Origin: Sporisorium sorghi | Taxonomy: Eukaryota > Basidiomycota > Ustilaginomycetes > Ustilaginales > Ustilaginaceae | Length of the DNA stretch: 64,000 nt | Assembly: GCA_023212695.1 (NCBI GenBank) | Contig: JALCCG010000019.1 | Coordinates: forward strand, 62,001-126,000 | Direction: 5' to 3' | In this document: piece by piece, positions 44,001-52,839 of the stretch | How the letters are laid out: every line of letters starts with the position of its first letter | Position numbering within the stretch: position 1 is the stretch's first letter | Notes under the pieces: generated by a model | What the model was told of the DNA's origin: nothing | Databases searched by the model: none | What the model saw: the letters and a program-made list of their open reading frames with translations, nothing else | Position numbers and translations under genes: made by a program

Positions 44001-45800
44001 ACATTTGAAATTGTAGCTAAGGATGGTTCTGCACAAACCAGCCCTAGCAGTTCTGTAAGTGTAACTACAAATGTGGAAACTATTCCTTACCCTGCTGGGT
44101 TTACTGTGACTAAGGTAACTTATGATCAAGTAGACCTTATCTGGGAACTTGTTCCGAATGTAGATAGTTACACTGTGTATAGAGATGGAGTTGCATTAGA
44201 CACTATTGATTACACGTTCTTTACGGATAATACTGTAACTGAAAGTACTAAGTACATTTACAGTGTGGTAGCAAATAAAGGTGGACAATCTTCTCAAGCT
44301 GCCTTGAAAGAGGTTAATACCCCTGCCAGACCTATTGATGGTCAAGCACCGGGAATGCCTACAGGTTTGAAGGTTGTAAGAGCTTATGCAGATAAGGTTA
44401 AGTTGCAATGGGATATAGTTTTGGATGCTTCCGAGTATGAGGTTTATCGTAACGGAACTAACCTTGTGTATAAGGGGCCTTTGTCTGTCCTTACAGACGA
44501 CACCACTGGTCCAGAAGAAACTTATGCATATCTCGTGGTAGCAGTTAACCAATTCGGTAAAACAGCTGGAGCACCTGTTAGTGTTACAACGCCAGCAGAA
44601 GCTCCACAGATCATTATCACTCCAGTACCTAGTCCGGCTGAAGGAACTATTACTTTTAACTTTAAAGTAATTCCTGAGGTAGATAAGTACTATGTAGAGC
44701 GTAACCCTCAATGGACCTATACGTCTAATGGAGATGGGACGTTCCGTAGAACTTTCGTAAACTCGGTAACGGGTGAAGTTAGGGATTATGGTAATGTAGC
44801 TGTTGAAGATGGAAGTCTGCCATTCTATGAAGAAGGCGTCTCAGCAGGTCAGAACTATCACTATGAAATCACAGCCGTAAAGACAGCTGCTGATGGTACT
44901 CCGGAAGTTGTTGGAGAAACTGAAGTTTCTATTGATACTCCTACCGATGGTAGTGGTGTAACTGTACCTGATCCAAATGGAAATGGTGGTGGAGGAACTA
45001 ATCCTCCAACTACTCCAGGAGATGGAAACAACGGTGGTGGAACAACTCCACCGACAAATCCGGGAGATGGAAATAATGGTGGATCTAACCCTGGAACTGG
45101 CGGTAATGTAAGTCCTACTCCTCCAAGTGGTGGAGCTGGCGGCTCAACAACACCTCCTACATCTGAAGGAACCGGAGAGAACGGTAAAGATACCTCCGAG
45201 GATGGGAAAGGGGCTGAAGGTACGGATGCCCCTGACAAAACTCCATCTGAATCCGTTGAGTTCACTGATGTAGAAGGAAGCCATTTCGCAAGCGATGCCA
45301 TAAAAGAGCTTTCATCGAAAGGGATTATTACTGGCTACAGTAACGGAACGTTCGGACCAAACAAAACTGTAACAAGAGCAGAATTCGCAATCATGTTGAA
45401 GAGAGCATTAGGACTGTCTGGATCATCAGATTTCAGTTCTAAGTTTACAGACTTTAATCAAAATGCTTGGTATGCAGAAGAATTATCAGTTGCTCTCCAT
45501 CATAGAATCACGAAGGGATTCACCGATAAGACGTTTAGACCTAATGATCTTATTCCTCGGGAGCAAGCATCTGTGATGATCTCCAATATTTTGAGAAACG
45601 CTGGCATCAACAATGATGGTACTGCACAGGAATTCAAAGATAGCAAGGACATTGTTGCATGGGCCTCTGAAGACGTTAAATTAGCTGTTGAGCAGGGAAT
45701 TATTAAGGGCTATGCCAATAATACCTTCCTACCAAAAACTAATATCACTCGTGGTGAGACAGCTGTGCTTATTCAACGATTACTGAAGGTTATCGAATAG
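41031..45800 (+). CDS. SLH-anchored surface protein with propeller and FN3 repeats
   Basis: 1589 aa, TTG start after AAAAGGAG. Signal peptide 1-32 (cleavage near VEA). Residues about 40-380 hold TolB/WD-like propeller blades (PSYDGSKLVYWSSNGDG, FSKDGSKVVWV, ITPDASKVAYLA). A central domain (about 480-660) follows, then about seven FN3-like repeats (about 675-1310, each with SWDSVPNAT-type cores). A Gly/Asn/Pro/Thr linker (about 1320-1390) precedes three SLH domains to the C-terminus. Predicted wall-bound. Shares leader type and anchor with the 34582 gene but not its N-terminus. Base use is a little different in the FN3 region, with recurring GTAACTG-type codons. Confidence 0.88.
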   Translation: MKKFKKFLSTILVASMSLSMFVGFGSKEVEAAVVRNNHGDSGLVMKAGAQITPSYDGSKLVYWSSNGDGPLQYYEVSSKTVKSFSTAAGQRNKGVSFSKDGSKVVWVRGSKIDTASTDQAVYIYDTATGVEEKISGTDKVLGWPTITPDASKVAYLAKDGSTSGLIKVYDVSTKTLEVLNLPTGSHNPVNSMHPQQHTTLLYTGDGNSLLISYTTNTANRMQSIGTYKYDVNSGTFDTVLTPSSKYYSSLSNKGGQGIISTNSDGSKFIEYVNSTVSEGAGFYLVDSASGNRIRLTQEEVFPQYGAGTLLEDAKYVTLPNVKGIMATSTLEVVDPELSMGYYKFYGLSGDGQKLLSLTGTSALDLVEYSFSDLTDGTGFVAPESATTITASVPGDFETGKIEWTPNQTTSEFELYIDGILSATFTTKNVSPTQNGTITYNLLSYPYSGAIKLKIVEKNSKGSVESNTFTLNVVNLPAKLGNIDSYVTSYVDFMGQKWSLVGDNYLLKVNPTSSSTPFDKNGSGIYDPTSADNIGGYLKNWFEGNATPEEQGMVSLHTWNVPQDASPSNSYTVRSKIGLLTSHEANTLKAGKILNMTGSTSVWLMNTYGGTGYSTMTMRKEGNFIKTSNSNATATYIATLPALHLLPTVSVSGGDGSFSNPFTLSTVPVQPQVPAVTNLVAVADSHEKASLTWDSVPNATGYVVKRDGTVVGNPTSNSFSETGLTADTNYTYTVSAKIGTTEGPVTSVMVKTKTQVQIPQVTNLKVEELRFGYVKISFDPVAGATNYAMKRNGSNIGSGYETFFVHNGPMVTGTDYTYEVRANVNGVQGPAGSITVTAPEKVPTPTNAVGVSNSPTTVNLSWDSVPNATDYIVTLNPSTIRDVITETTATSYEHTGLRPDTTYYYHVQARIGDVYSDPVIVPVRTMASIPLTAPQDFKVTGKTDKTVSFSWTSVPGATGYEIKDVASGAVLYDGGTVTVATISGLSPSTDYTFEIVAKDGSAQTSPSSSVSVTTNVETIPYPAGFTVTKVTYDQVDLIWELVPNVDSYTVYRDGVALDTIDYTFFTDNTVTESTKYIYSVVANKGGQSSQAALKEVNTPARPIDGQAPGMPTGLKVVRAYADKVKLQWDIVLDASEYEVYRNGTNLVYKGPLSVLTDDTTGPEETYAYLVVAVNQFGKTAGAPVSVTTPAEAPQIIITPVPSPAEGTITFNFKVIPEVDKYYVERNPQWTYTSNGDGTFRRTFVNSVTGEVRDYGNVAVEDGSLPFYEEGVSAGQNYHYEITAVKTAADGTPEVVGETEVSIDTPTDGSGVTVPDPNGNGGGGTNPPTTPGDGNNGGGTTPPTNPGDGNNGGSNPGTGGNVSPTPPSGGAGGSTTPPTSEGTGENGKDTSEDGKGAEGTDAPDKTPSESVEFTDVEGSHFASDAIKELSSKGIITGYSNGTFGPNKTVTRAEFAIMLKRALGLSGSSDFSSKFTDFNQNAWYAEELSVALHHRITKGFTDKTFRPNDLIPREQASVMISNILRNAGINNDGTAQEFKDSKDIVAWASEDVKLAVEQGIIKGYANNTFLPKTNITRGETAVLIQRLLKVIE

Positions 45801-45861
45801 GCCTGTTAAAGAAAATGTATTCACTTTTTATTTGAAATAACTGAATTGATACAAGTAAGAA

Positions 45862-45897
45862 AACAAGCCCTTGTCTATGACAAGGGCTTGTTTAGTT
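45862..45897 (+). terminator. Intrinsic terminator
   Basis: Perfect 14-bp stem AACAAGCCCTTGTC/GACAAGGGCTTGTT with loop TAT. Bidirectional in form. Confidence 0.85.
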
Positions 45898-45980
45898 CTA
45901 TCCTCAGTTGTTAGTCGAATATATAATGCTCATTTATAATTAGAATTGTACAAGTCTATTAGAAAAGGAGAGATGATGAT

Positions 45981-46418
45981 TTGATAAAAAAATATTTGGA
46001 AGCTCGTATCCATATACCTATTAATGAAACTAGAGGAAACTATGTTAATGAGAAGGTGGATTGGATCGTAAATGATTTACAACAGTTCCTCAGTATAAAT
46101 AATGGCATTATTATCGATCAAGAAGTCTTTGAAAAGGAAATTGTTTATACCTCGTCGAGAAACGAGGATTTCACGAAAGAAGAAATTCTAAGTTTCATTG
46201 AAAATTGGATGACAACAAAAGAACCGTTTGCGTCTTTTTCAGGGCAATTATATGAATTTGCTAAGGATGATATATACGAACTCTTAATCAATAATTTTGA
46301 TGGCAAGCATCCTAATCAAGCACTGCAATTTTTTGATGAAGACGAAAAAATGACTATCATGCAGCGGCTTAATGTCCGTATTGAGAAATTGATGGGACTA
46401 ACACTGACAGAGTACTAG
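45981..46418 (+). CDS. Hypothetical protein, 145 aa
   Basis: TTG start after AAAAGGAGAG. An acidic helical protein (KVDWIVNDLQQFLSINNGII, MTIMQRLNVRIEKLMGLTLT). No recognised family. Forms a small unit with the lipoprotein gene that follows. Confidence 0.6.
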   Translation: MIKKYLEARIHIPINETRGNYVNEKVDWIVNDLQQFLSINNGIIIDQEVFEKEIVYTSSRNEDFTKEEILSFIENWMTTKEPFASFSGQLYEFAKDDIYELLINNFDGKHPNQALQFFDEDEKMTIMQRLNVRIEKLMGLTLTEY

Positions 46419-46464
46419 ATGTAATCATTTATAAGAATTTTATAATACTGTGGAGGGAACGCAT

Positions 46465-46932
46465 ATGAAAAAGAATATTTCTGTAATTATCAAATTAATA
46501 GTTATTATGGCTCTGCTCTCTGCCTGTGCATCAAAAGAAACAACAGGAGGTCCAGCAAGGGAAAACAACATGGATGGAACGTTAACTGAAGTTCAATCTA
46601 ATGTGTCTGAAAGTATCGATAGTTTTATACCGGTAGGTGAACTAGCTAGAATTTATTATCTCCAACATAACAGTGGTAACAATTATCAGGTTGGTCTAAG
46701 AACACATCAAAATGAGCTTGTGTGGATTCATATATCCACTTCTCAAGTGTACTTAAAAGAAGACATTGATTATTCATATATCGAACGAGTCGAAGACAAA
46801 AGTGGTGCTTTTGGGATAGGTGCTTCTTATATTATAAACGTAAAGGTGGGTACGCCAGTAGGTGGTGGAAGGATAGCACACGGGAAAATACGTTACCAAA
46901 CAACAATGATCGTAGGTGGAGAGATGGATTAA
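46465..46932 (+). CDS. Putative lipoprotein, 155 aa
   Basis: ATG 46465 after GGAGGG. Signal peptide with lipobox LSAC (Cys near 21), a linker, and a small soluble domain ending in IRYQTTMIVGGEMD. Likely anchored to the outside of the membrane. Role unknown; it follows the surface-protein region. Confidence 0.75.
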   Translation: MKKNISVIIKLIVIMALLSACASKETTGGPARENNMDGTLTEVQSNVSESIDSFIPVGELARIYYLQHNSGNNYQVGLRTHQNELVWIHISTSQVYLKEDIDYSYIERVEDKSGAFGIGASYIINVKVGTPVGGGRIAHGKIRYQTTMIVGGEMD

Positions 46933-46978
46933 TTGTAAGACAGCTGGCTATCATCCGAACAGAAAATAAAACGTACGT

Positions 46979-47020
46979 AAGGGGAGGAAGCATTTATTAA
47001 TGCTTACCTTCCTTGTTTGA
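46979..47020 (+). terminator. Hairpin after the lipoprotein gene
   Basis: AAGG-GAGG-AGCAT with ATGCT-CCTTCCTT, then GTTTG. It contains GGAAGCA, but not in a class A hairpin. Confidence 0.6.
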
Positions 47021-47061
47021 TTTAAATATGATAATCTTATATTAAATGAACTTTGATCAAG

Positions 47062-47161
47062 GCTCCCGCCATGCGGCTAAAGGAGCATTTTAAGAGCGCT
47101 ATTTCAAACGCCTAATCCATTTTTCATGTCATGGAGTGGACGTTTGGAAGAGCGCTTTTTT
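47062..47161 (+). promoter_or_regulatory. Class B leader (B5) of methyltransferase 3
   Basis: Hairpin 47062-47086: outer GCTCC/GGAGC, C, inner GCC/GGC, loop ATGC, TAAA on the 3' side. Terminator 47092-47161 (AAGAGCGCT with AGAGCGCTTTTTT; inner CAAACG/CGTTTG). TCACAACCCA at 47170-47179. Confidence 0.9.
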
Positions 47162-47207
47162 GCGTTCTATCACAACCCAATCATTCCAAGTTGTAGGAGG
47201 AGAATCA

Positions 47208-48752
47208 ATGTTATTAAAATCAAGAAGAGCCAAAGTATCTCAACGCGGTGTTTATTTACAGGACAAAATACTTCAGGAAACTGTCTTTCAACCTGGATCA
47301 CATTATCGTTATGTCATCGACCAGAATTCAAAAAAAGTCATTATTCTTTCATCTGAAAATAATACGGATAATACAGTATCTAAGCGTCAACTAAAGGAAA
47401 GTGTTAAGCCTGTAATTGATATACGGGATAAAGAGGCGCTTGAAGCTTTTAATGGATGCGATTATCTTCAGGTAGAGATTTTCGGAGAGCATGTAGTTGT
47501 ACAAGGCTACGTTGCCTCCAAAGCATCTGCGTTAGATAAGTCAGCCCAAACGCCAAAAAAAGGTTCCAAGCATAAAATCGCTTATATAAGTGATTTTATT
47601 GCAGTAAAGAAGACCTCCGAAATTGTTATGTCTCGGAAAACTTTGCAGAAAGCTGCAGGTTTACTTGGATATGAACAAATGGAGTTCGACCTATTCTTTG
47701 GAGAAAACGTAGCATCTGAATCCAATTCATTTCTTCAACCTGCACTTCATAATCTGGAAATCCCGCTTCATGTTGCAAGCTTATTCAGTGGCGCGGGTGT
47801 CATGGATTTGGGGTTCTTGGAAGCGGGTTTTGATGTAGTTTTTGCATTAGAGCTTAATCGGGATGCTGTCGAGACTTATCGTTATAATATCGGAAATCAT
47901 ATTATGCATGGAGATATCACGAAAATTGATAAAAGCAAAATTATAAAAGCTCCTGTAATGATTGGTGGGAGTCCTTGTCAGGGTTTTACTAACGCGAATA
48001 GAAATACAAATTTTTTAGACAATCCAAACAATCTCCTTGTGAAGCATTACATTGAGGCAATAAAGGCTAATGAGAATTGTAAAATTTTCTTTCTAGAGAA
48101 TGTACCTCGAATTCTTACGGCTGGAAATGGTCAGTTCAAAGATGAAATTTATTCTGCACTCTCAGATTTTGAGATTACATCTGGTGTTATATCTGCAGCT
48201 GATATGGGCAGTCCACAACTGAGGGACAGAGCCTTATTTATTGGAAGTAAGATAGGCAAAATCGAATTACCAACTCCGATATTTGAGAGTAGTACGTATC
48301 GAACTGTACGAGATGCATTCACAGGATTGAGAGATGACATACCTAACCAATTAGATGTATCCAAAGCTAAGTCAGAATCACTTGAAAGAATGAACTATGT
48401 TCCTCCAGGAGGAAATGTTTTTGACATTCCTGAAGAGATTCGTCCACGGGGTCAGCAATCCAATATGTATAAAAGGTTGGAATGGGATAAACCATCCATT
48501 ACGATCGTAAATCCAAGAAAGTCTTGTATCCTTCATCCAGATAAAAATCGTATTCTTTCGGTTAGAGAATGTGCTCGTTTATTTGATGTTCGTGATAACT
48601 TTGAATTTAAAGGTGGTCTTTCATCAATGCAGCAGCAGATTGCAAATGCTGTACCTGTTCGCTTAGTTCGATCAGTCGCTGAAGTCATAAAATCAGTGAT
48701 ACACCGTTTTAACGAAAGTTTACGTTCATATCAAGGTCTGCAACTGGTATGA
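47208..48752 (+). CDS. C5-cytosine DNA methyltransferase 3 (canonical)
   Basis: 514 aa; ATG 47208 after AGGAGGAG. AbrB-like N-terminal module (RRAKVSQRGVYLQDKILQET ... YLQVEIFGEHVVVQGY), a linker, then complete C5-methyltransferase motifs: SLFSGAGVMDLGF near 191, GGSPCQGFT near 254 (Cys nucleophile), FLENVPRI near 295, QLRDRALFIG near 342, and the C-terminal motif X region. Unlike the two at 31-34 kb it has the usual PCQ. It carries the same unusual N-terminal module, which may direct all three to the same DNA or to one another. Confidence 0.9.
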   Translation: MLLKSRRAKVSQRGVYLQDKILQETVFQPGSHYRYVIDQNSKKVIILSSENNTDNTVSKRQLKESVKPVIDIRDKEALEAFNGCDYLQVEIFGEHVVVQGYVASKASALDKSAQTPKKGSKHKIAYISDFIAVKKTSEIVMSRKTLQKAAGLLGYEQMEFDLFFGENVASESNSFLQPALHNLEIPLHVASLFSGAGVMDLGFLEAGFDVVFALELNRDAVETYRYNIGNHIMHGDITKIDKSKIIKAPVMIGGSPCQGFTNANRNTNFLDNPNNLLVKHYIEAIKANENCKIFFLENVPRILTAGNGQFKDEIYSALSDFEITSGVISAADMGSPQLRDRALFIGSKIGKIELPTPIFESSTYRTVRDAFTGLRDDIPNQLDVSKAKSESLERMNYVPPGGNVFDIPEEIRPRGQQSNMYKRLEWDKPSITIVNPRKSCILHPDKNRILSVRECARLFDVRDNFEFKGGLSSMQQQIANAVPVRLVRSVAEVIKSVIHRFNESLRSYQGLQLV

Positions 48753-48854
48753 GAAATGAATGCTAAATAGTGTTATCTTTATTAAGAAGGAGTAATGACT
48801 TCTCAATAGATGAAAATAATGCTACTATAAATGCATAAATAATTACTAGCAAAT

Positions 48855-48961
48855 GCTTCCGCCACGCGGCAACGAAGCTTTCATTTTTATTTCGCCAACA
48901 AATGGCGCCTATTTCTGTGAATTACACCTTTTATGGGTGGAATCAGATAGGCGCTTTTTTT
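48855..48961 (+). promoter_or_regulatory. Class B leader (B6)
   Basis: Hairpin 48855-48878: outer GCTTC/GAAGC, C, inner GCC/GGC, loop ACGC, AAC on the 3' side. Terminator 48904-48961 (GGCGCCTAT with ATAGGCGC, T7; CACC/GGGTG inside). A TATAAA lies upstream near 48825. Confidence 0.9.
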
Positions 48962-49015
48962 GTTGGCTTTTTAGCTATTAAAAGCGTGATGGCATTTTTC
49001 GAGGAGGCGATATGC

Positions 49016-49642
49016 ATGGAGGGACAACTTTCATTTATTGTTGAAGACAATTCATTATTGATCACCGATAAGGAAGTTGTGACATGCCATGATAAGTTTA
49101 AGGATATGGAGTTATTTATAGAACAACCTGATCCTTTTATTGAGGCTAGCAAAAAGTTCTTTTTTATTGAAGAAGGAGAACAAATTGAGTTAGATGAACT
49201 GATTTTACCCATAATAGAGGAGGAAAAAGAGTCTATGAGTTTTCAAGAAATTGTTAAGATATTGAAAGACAGTAGTAAGTATACAATACTGATGTTTGAT
49301 GACCTTACCGGGTTTCCAATATCGATACAAATTACTTTGAGTAAGGCAGCGATTGCTTCGTTTGCTCAATATCCAGAGGCATTATATCTAGATTATAGAG
49401 TAAAACGTCGTCGAACAAATAGCCAGTTTGTTTTTCTGCCCAATAAATCATTTATTATTTGGGACGGGCACATAGATGTAGATACCAATATGTGGGGGAA
49501 GTGGACTCGACCTTCTGTTGCATCTATTAATGTTCGCAGAAGTAAATATAATAAACTGGATAAACAGTATTTAGTAGATGGAGTTAACTCAACAGAGCAG
49601 CAACCAATTATTGAGTATCTTCCAATGAATGCAATAGCGTAG
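49016..49642 (+). CDS. Hypothetical protein, 208 aa
   Basis: ATG 49016 lies after GAGGAGG; upstream in-frame codons run through the leader terminator and are not used. Acidic, with a central domain (KYTILMFDDLTGFPISIQIT) and a basic stretch (VKRRRTNSQFVFLPN). It precedes the DUF3343-like and DndC-like genes, so it may belong with them. Family unknown. Confidence 0.65.
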   Translation: MEGQLSFIVEDNSLLITDKEVVTCHDKFKDMELFIEQPDPFIEASKKFFFIEEGEQIELDELILPIIEEEKESMSFQEIVKILKDSSKYTILMFDDLTGFPISIQITLSKAAIASFAQYPEALYLDYRVKRRRTNSQFVFLPNKSFIIWDGHIDVDTNMWGKWTRPSVASINVRRSKYNKLDKQYLVDGVNSTEQQPIIEYLPMNAIA

Positions 49643-49667
49643 TTTTTCTTAATAAATATTACTAATT

Positions 49668-49703
49668 AGGACCCTCTGACTTTTCTTGTCAGGGGGTCTT
49701 GTA
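49668..49703 (+). terminator. Hairpin before the DUF3343-like gene
   Basis: GGACCC-CTGAC with GTCAG-GGGTC and TTG. A weak terminator or attenuator. Confidence 0.6.
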
Positions 49704-49720
49704 ATTGAGGAGTGGGAAAT

Positions 49721-49972
49721 ATGGACCTTTTACTTACATTTATTGAACCGCAGCATGCGATGGAAATTGAAGATGCACTAGATGATGCGGGTTATATATG
49801 TAGGATTATTCATACGCCTGAATGCTTACTTGATGTGAATGTCTTCTTTTGCAAGACTGCATTACTAGTTATCGAGCCAGCTGATGAAGTGTATGACCAT
49901 TTAATTAGTCTACCGGTTGCCTGTGTATTTCAAGCATCTATGGGCCGATACGTGCAAATCGTCCTGGATTAG
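49721..49972 (+). CDS. DUF3343-like small protein (possible S/Se carrier)
   Basis: 83 aa; ATG 49721 lies 9 nt after TTGAGGAG. LLLTFIEPQHAMEIEDALDD at the start, then ICRIIHTPECL and FFCKTALLV. DUF3343 proteins have F.s.h.A...E..L...gi..r.iPtPr.is..CG, and the match by eye is fair, with two Cys near 31 and 46. They are thought to carry sulfur or selenium. The next gene, 14 bp away, is a PP-loop sulfur-chemistry enzyme, which supports the reading. Confidence 0.5.
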   Translation: MDLLLTFIEPQHAMEIEDALDDAGYICRIIHTPECLLDVNVFFCKTALLVIEPADEVYDHLISLPVACVFQASMGRYVQIVLD

Positions 49973-49986
49973 AAGGGAGCTTAATT

Positions 49987-52221
49987 GTGGAGCAGTTATC
50001 ATTATTTACAGAAGAAATCATTAAGGCTAATCCTACAGCTACTTTTACAGGTACTATACCATCCATAAAACCTGCTGGTGAATCAATACGAAAGGTGATT
50101 GAGAATATTAAAGAAGCCTACTTGGATCCCAGTAATAGTAGACCTTGGGTTGTGACAACATCTTTTGGTAAAGACTCGACTTTGTTATGTGTCTGTACCT
50201 GGGTAGCGTTGTTAGAAACACCTCCTGAACATCGTACTAGAAGGATCTACTTCATAAGTTCTGACACGGGTTTAGAACATCCAAACTTAACACAATATGT
50301 CCGAAAGAGTATACGGTTGATGAATGAAAGTGCTAAGGAACAAGGTCTGGATTGCTTCGAGGCTGTATTAGTAGAGCCGGAAGCTAAGGAGAAATTTGCG
50401 AGGAAAGTAATAGGACACGGTCTAGTGCTACCAACTTCAAAAAGCCCTTTTCGCTGGTGTACAGATAGATGGAAGATTGCCCCTGCAGAGCGTTTTATTA
50501 AGCTTCTAGTAAAGCGATTTGGTGAAGTATGCGTTATGACCGGTGTTCGTCATGCAGAATCCATTAAGCGCTCAAACTCGATCTCTAAGCATGGCATGAA
50601 AAATCAGTTTATATTTCCAAAAACGAAACCAGGGAAAGATAAATCGAGTGATCAAGAGAATCGCATTATTATTAAAAATCGATTTGAAAGTCATCCAATT
50701 GCCGACATCCGTGACAGTGATCTGTGGGATTACCTAATGCAATGGTCCAAATTTCCGTGGGGTGGAAGGTTTTATGAGATGTACTCTTTCTACTCAGACC
50801 AAGGAGAATGCCCGATGCAAGTGCAAGAGATGAAATCGACCTGCGGGCAAAGTAGGAACGGGTGTACTCTTTGTATGATGATTCGCGATGATGGAATGCT
50901 TGAACATTTCAAATCAAACAATGAAGCATGGGCATTTCCTGTATCTGAGCTTAGAGCTTTGATACAAAGATCTATGTATGACGCTAGATTACGAGAGCCG
51001 ATACGGAAGTCGAGAATAAAACGTCTTGATACAATAAGCCCATTTACAGGGGAGAGATACGAAGCTCAAGAACAACTTGATATTTTCACTGTTCATGAAG
51101 AGAAAGAAGAATTTTCTTACGAACCAGTTTGTCTTGACGGGTTACCCGCATATCCGGATCTTGCCCTTGGGAGCTATTCCTTAGAAGCCCGAATTTTTTT
51201 GTTGAAAAATGTTCTTCATTATCAAGCTGAGGCAGAAATGGAATTTGTTACTCCGGATGATATAGAATACATAAAAAAAGTTTGGTCTGAAGAACTTGGA
51301 TGGGACGGAGATGAGACAGACATCCGACCTGAAAAGATCCAATACGAAGGAGCACTGGTATTAGATGCAGAGTATAGATTGAATCATACCGAGACAACCA
51401 TTCCTAATCTTGTTGTTGATCCTAGGTACTACTTGGCAGAGGAAAGCGGAGTTTCCTTAGATGTAATTAAAAATCTTAATGTACTAAATCCTGATCCTAA
51501 AGCTGAACATCGTTTTATCTATTATGTAACAATTGATTTTGGCGGCGGTGAGAAAGATATATGGAGTACATTTGAAAAGTCTAAACGTAAAACTGGTTAT
51601 GCTGTTCCATACTATTGGCAACCAGTAACTGCATCATCCGGATCCTCGAACATTACGGATTACTGGAATAACGTCACTGTAATAGTGTGTAGACCTGAGA
51701 TCTGTAACTTAGCCGATGCACAACAATTTGTAGAATCTTATATTGCTGCCGGTGAAGATATTATTGAACCAGAAGTAACAAACTGGGAGCGTATATATTG
51801 GAGCATTATCAAAGATAAAACAATTGAAGAGTCACGGAGATTTATTCTTAGATCAGGCAACCAACCAGGAGAGATTCCAGATTCTATAAAAAAATATGTT
51901 GGACTTATTGATGAAGAGATCACCATCGCTTCTTTAATTATGAAATCCTCAGTAAACACTGTTCTTTTTCGAATCGATCCGGAAGATGCTAGACGAGCTT
52001 GTGAAGCATCAACCTTATGGAACAAGGTGGTCGGAATTAAGTTATCTGGATATGATAACGGCCAGACAGTCCGAGAGTTTATCATGACGAAAGGATTACA
52101 TCCAAGAGTGCTGCCGGCACCTATTATGTATCTTTATAACCTTTCAGAGAAAGAACTGTTCTGGAATTATCAGATGAAGCTATATGGGGAAAACGATGTC
52201 ATTGATATCTGGCATTGTTAA
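49987..52221 (+). CDS. DndC-like PP-loop enzyme (PAPS reductase superfamily)
   Basis: 744 aa, GTG start after AGAAGGGAG. PP-loop VTTSFGKDSTLL near 56-67 binds ATP; SSDTGLEHP near 92, FRWCTDRWKIAP near 155 and GVRHAESIKRS near 185 are further superfamily blocks. Cys275, Cys286, Cys293 and Cys296 fit the Fe-S ligands of DndC-type sulfurtransferases. DndC activates DNA for phosphorothioation with DndA, D and E, none of which is in the window. The C-terminal ~350 residues are extra to ordinary DndC and unknown. It may modify DNA alone, act with the DUF3343-like neighbour, or be a regulator or defence protein. Confidence 0.75.
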   Translation: MEQLSLFTEEIIKANPTATFTGTIPSIKPAGESIRKVIENIKEAYLDPSNSRPWVVTTSFGKDSTLLCVCTWVALLETPPEHRTRRIYFISSDTGLEHPNLTQYVRKSIRLMNESAKEQGLDCFEAVLVEPEAKEKFARKVIGHGLVLPTSKSPFRWCTDRWKIAPAERFIKLLVKRFGEVCVMTGVRHAESIKRSNSISKHGMKNQFIFPKTKPGKDKSSDQENRIIIKNRFESHPIADIRDSDLWDYLMQWSKFPWGGRFYEMYSFYSDQGECPMQVQEMKSTCGQSRNGCTLCMMIRDDGMLEHFKSNNEAWAFPVSELRALIQRSMYDARLREPIRKSRIKRLDTISPFTGERYEAQEQLDIFTVHEEKEEFSYEPVCLDGLPAYPDLALGSYSLEARIFLLKNVLHYQAEAEMEFVTPDDIEYIKKVWSEELGWDGDETDIRPEKIQYEGALVLDAEYRLNHTETTIPNLVVDPRYYLAEESGVSLDVIKNLNVLNPDPKAEHRFIYYVTIDFGGGEKDIWSTFEKSKRKTGYAVPYYWQPVTASSGSSNITDYWNNVTVIVCRPEICNLADAQQFVESYIAAGEDIIEPEVTNWERIYWSIIKDKTIEESRRFILRSGNQPGEIPDSIKKYVGLIDEEITIASLIMKSSVNTVLFRIDPEDARRACEASTLWNKVVGIKLSGYDNGQTVREFIMTKGLHPRVLPAPIMYLYNLSEKELFWNYQMKLYGENDVIDIWHC

Positions 52222-52225
52222 ACAA

Positions 52226-52835
52226 GTGCGCCTATAAGGGCGATTAGGAATTCAGCCTTTGGCAAGGCTGCGGGAAAAGCTCATATTCATCATCCCGTCA
52301 CCAATCACTTACTTGCTCGGGGAAACCAGAGCGGGGACTGTAGCATGTGATTAAAGGTATAAGCCGTCAAAACTACTCAGATGAAGCAGAATACCAAGGT
52401 GAAAAGTGTAAACGAGGATAAAGGCTGTATTGCTTGAATGATAGTTCGAGGGGATTTAACATCGTCCGTATCGAAACGTAGTTGAAACGGTATGTGGCAT
52501 CTGAGAGTGGCATCTGAGACAGTGTCTGATTGTTTGGCACAGTCCTCACGAGCCGAGGCCTCCCAAGCCCAATAAGGGTTAAAGAACGAAAGTCATATCC
52601 GACATTACACAAGCTATGTTCCTAATCGTACTAAATGGGGATTACCTAAGTGGGACGGCCATCTTTGGCTATGAGGGATAAACGCAACAGGGTTATGGCC
52701 TCTGAATATCCCATATGGTAACGGAGTTCTAGTAGTAGTCGGAGCGTGGGAAAACCACAGTACACTTATACCGAGGGGTATAAGACACTAATAAAACAAA
52801 AAAGGATCGAGCGATATGCCCAAACCTTTTCGGGG
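52226..52835 (+). mobile_element. Group II intron remnant (5' part only)
   Basis: Begins GTGCGCC, the group II 5' consensus (GUGYG), five bases after the DndC-like stop codon. The following ~600 bp is dense in short stems and GAAA/AAAC motifs, as in a group II domain I, and has no gene. No reverse-transcriptase frame and no clear domain V or VI is present before the sequence changes to the fragment at 52840. Truncated and presumably inactive. Confidence 0.55.
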
Positions 52836-52839
52836 AAGA

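Noticed and set aside
46979..47020. GGAAGCA in the hairpin after the lipoprotein gene as class A
   Set aside because: The bases lie within a stem and not in a loop, and there is no gene directly after it.
47136..47207. Longer N-termini starting inside leaders (also at 48902, 12772, 54843, 56778)
   Set aside because: These would translate the terminator stem; strong ribosome sites stand in front of the later starts.
49987..52221. A complete dnd phosphorothioation operon
   Set aside because: Only a DndC-like protein is present; I could not find DndA, B, D or E-like genes in the window.
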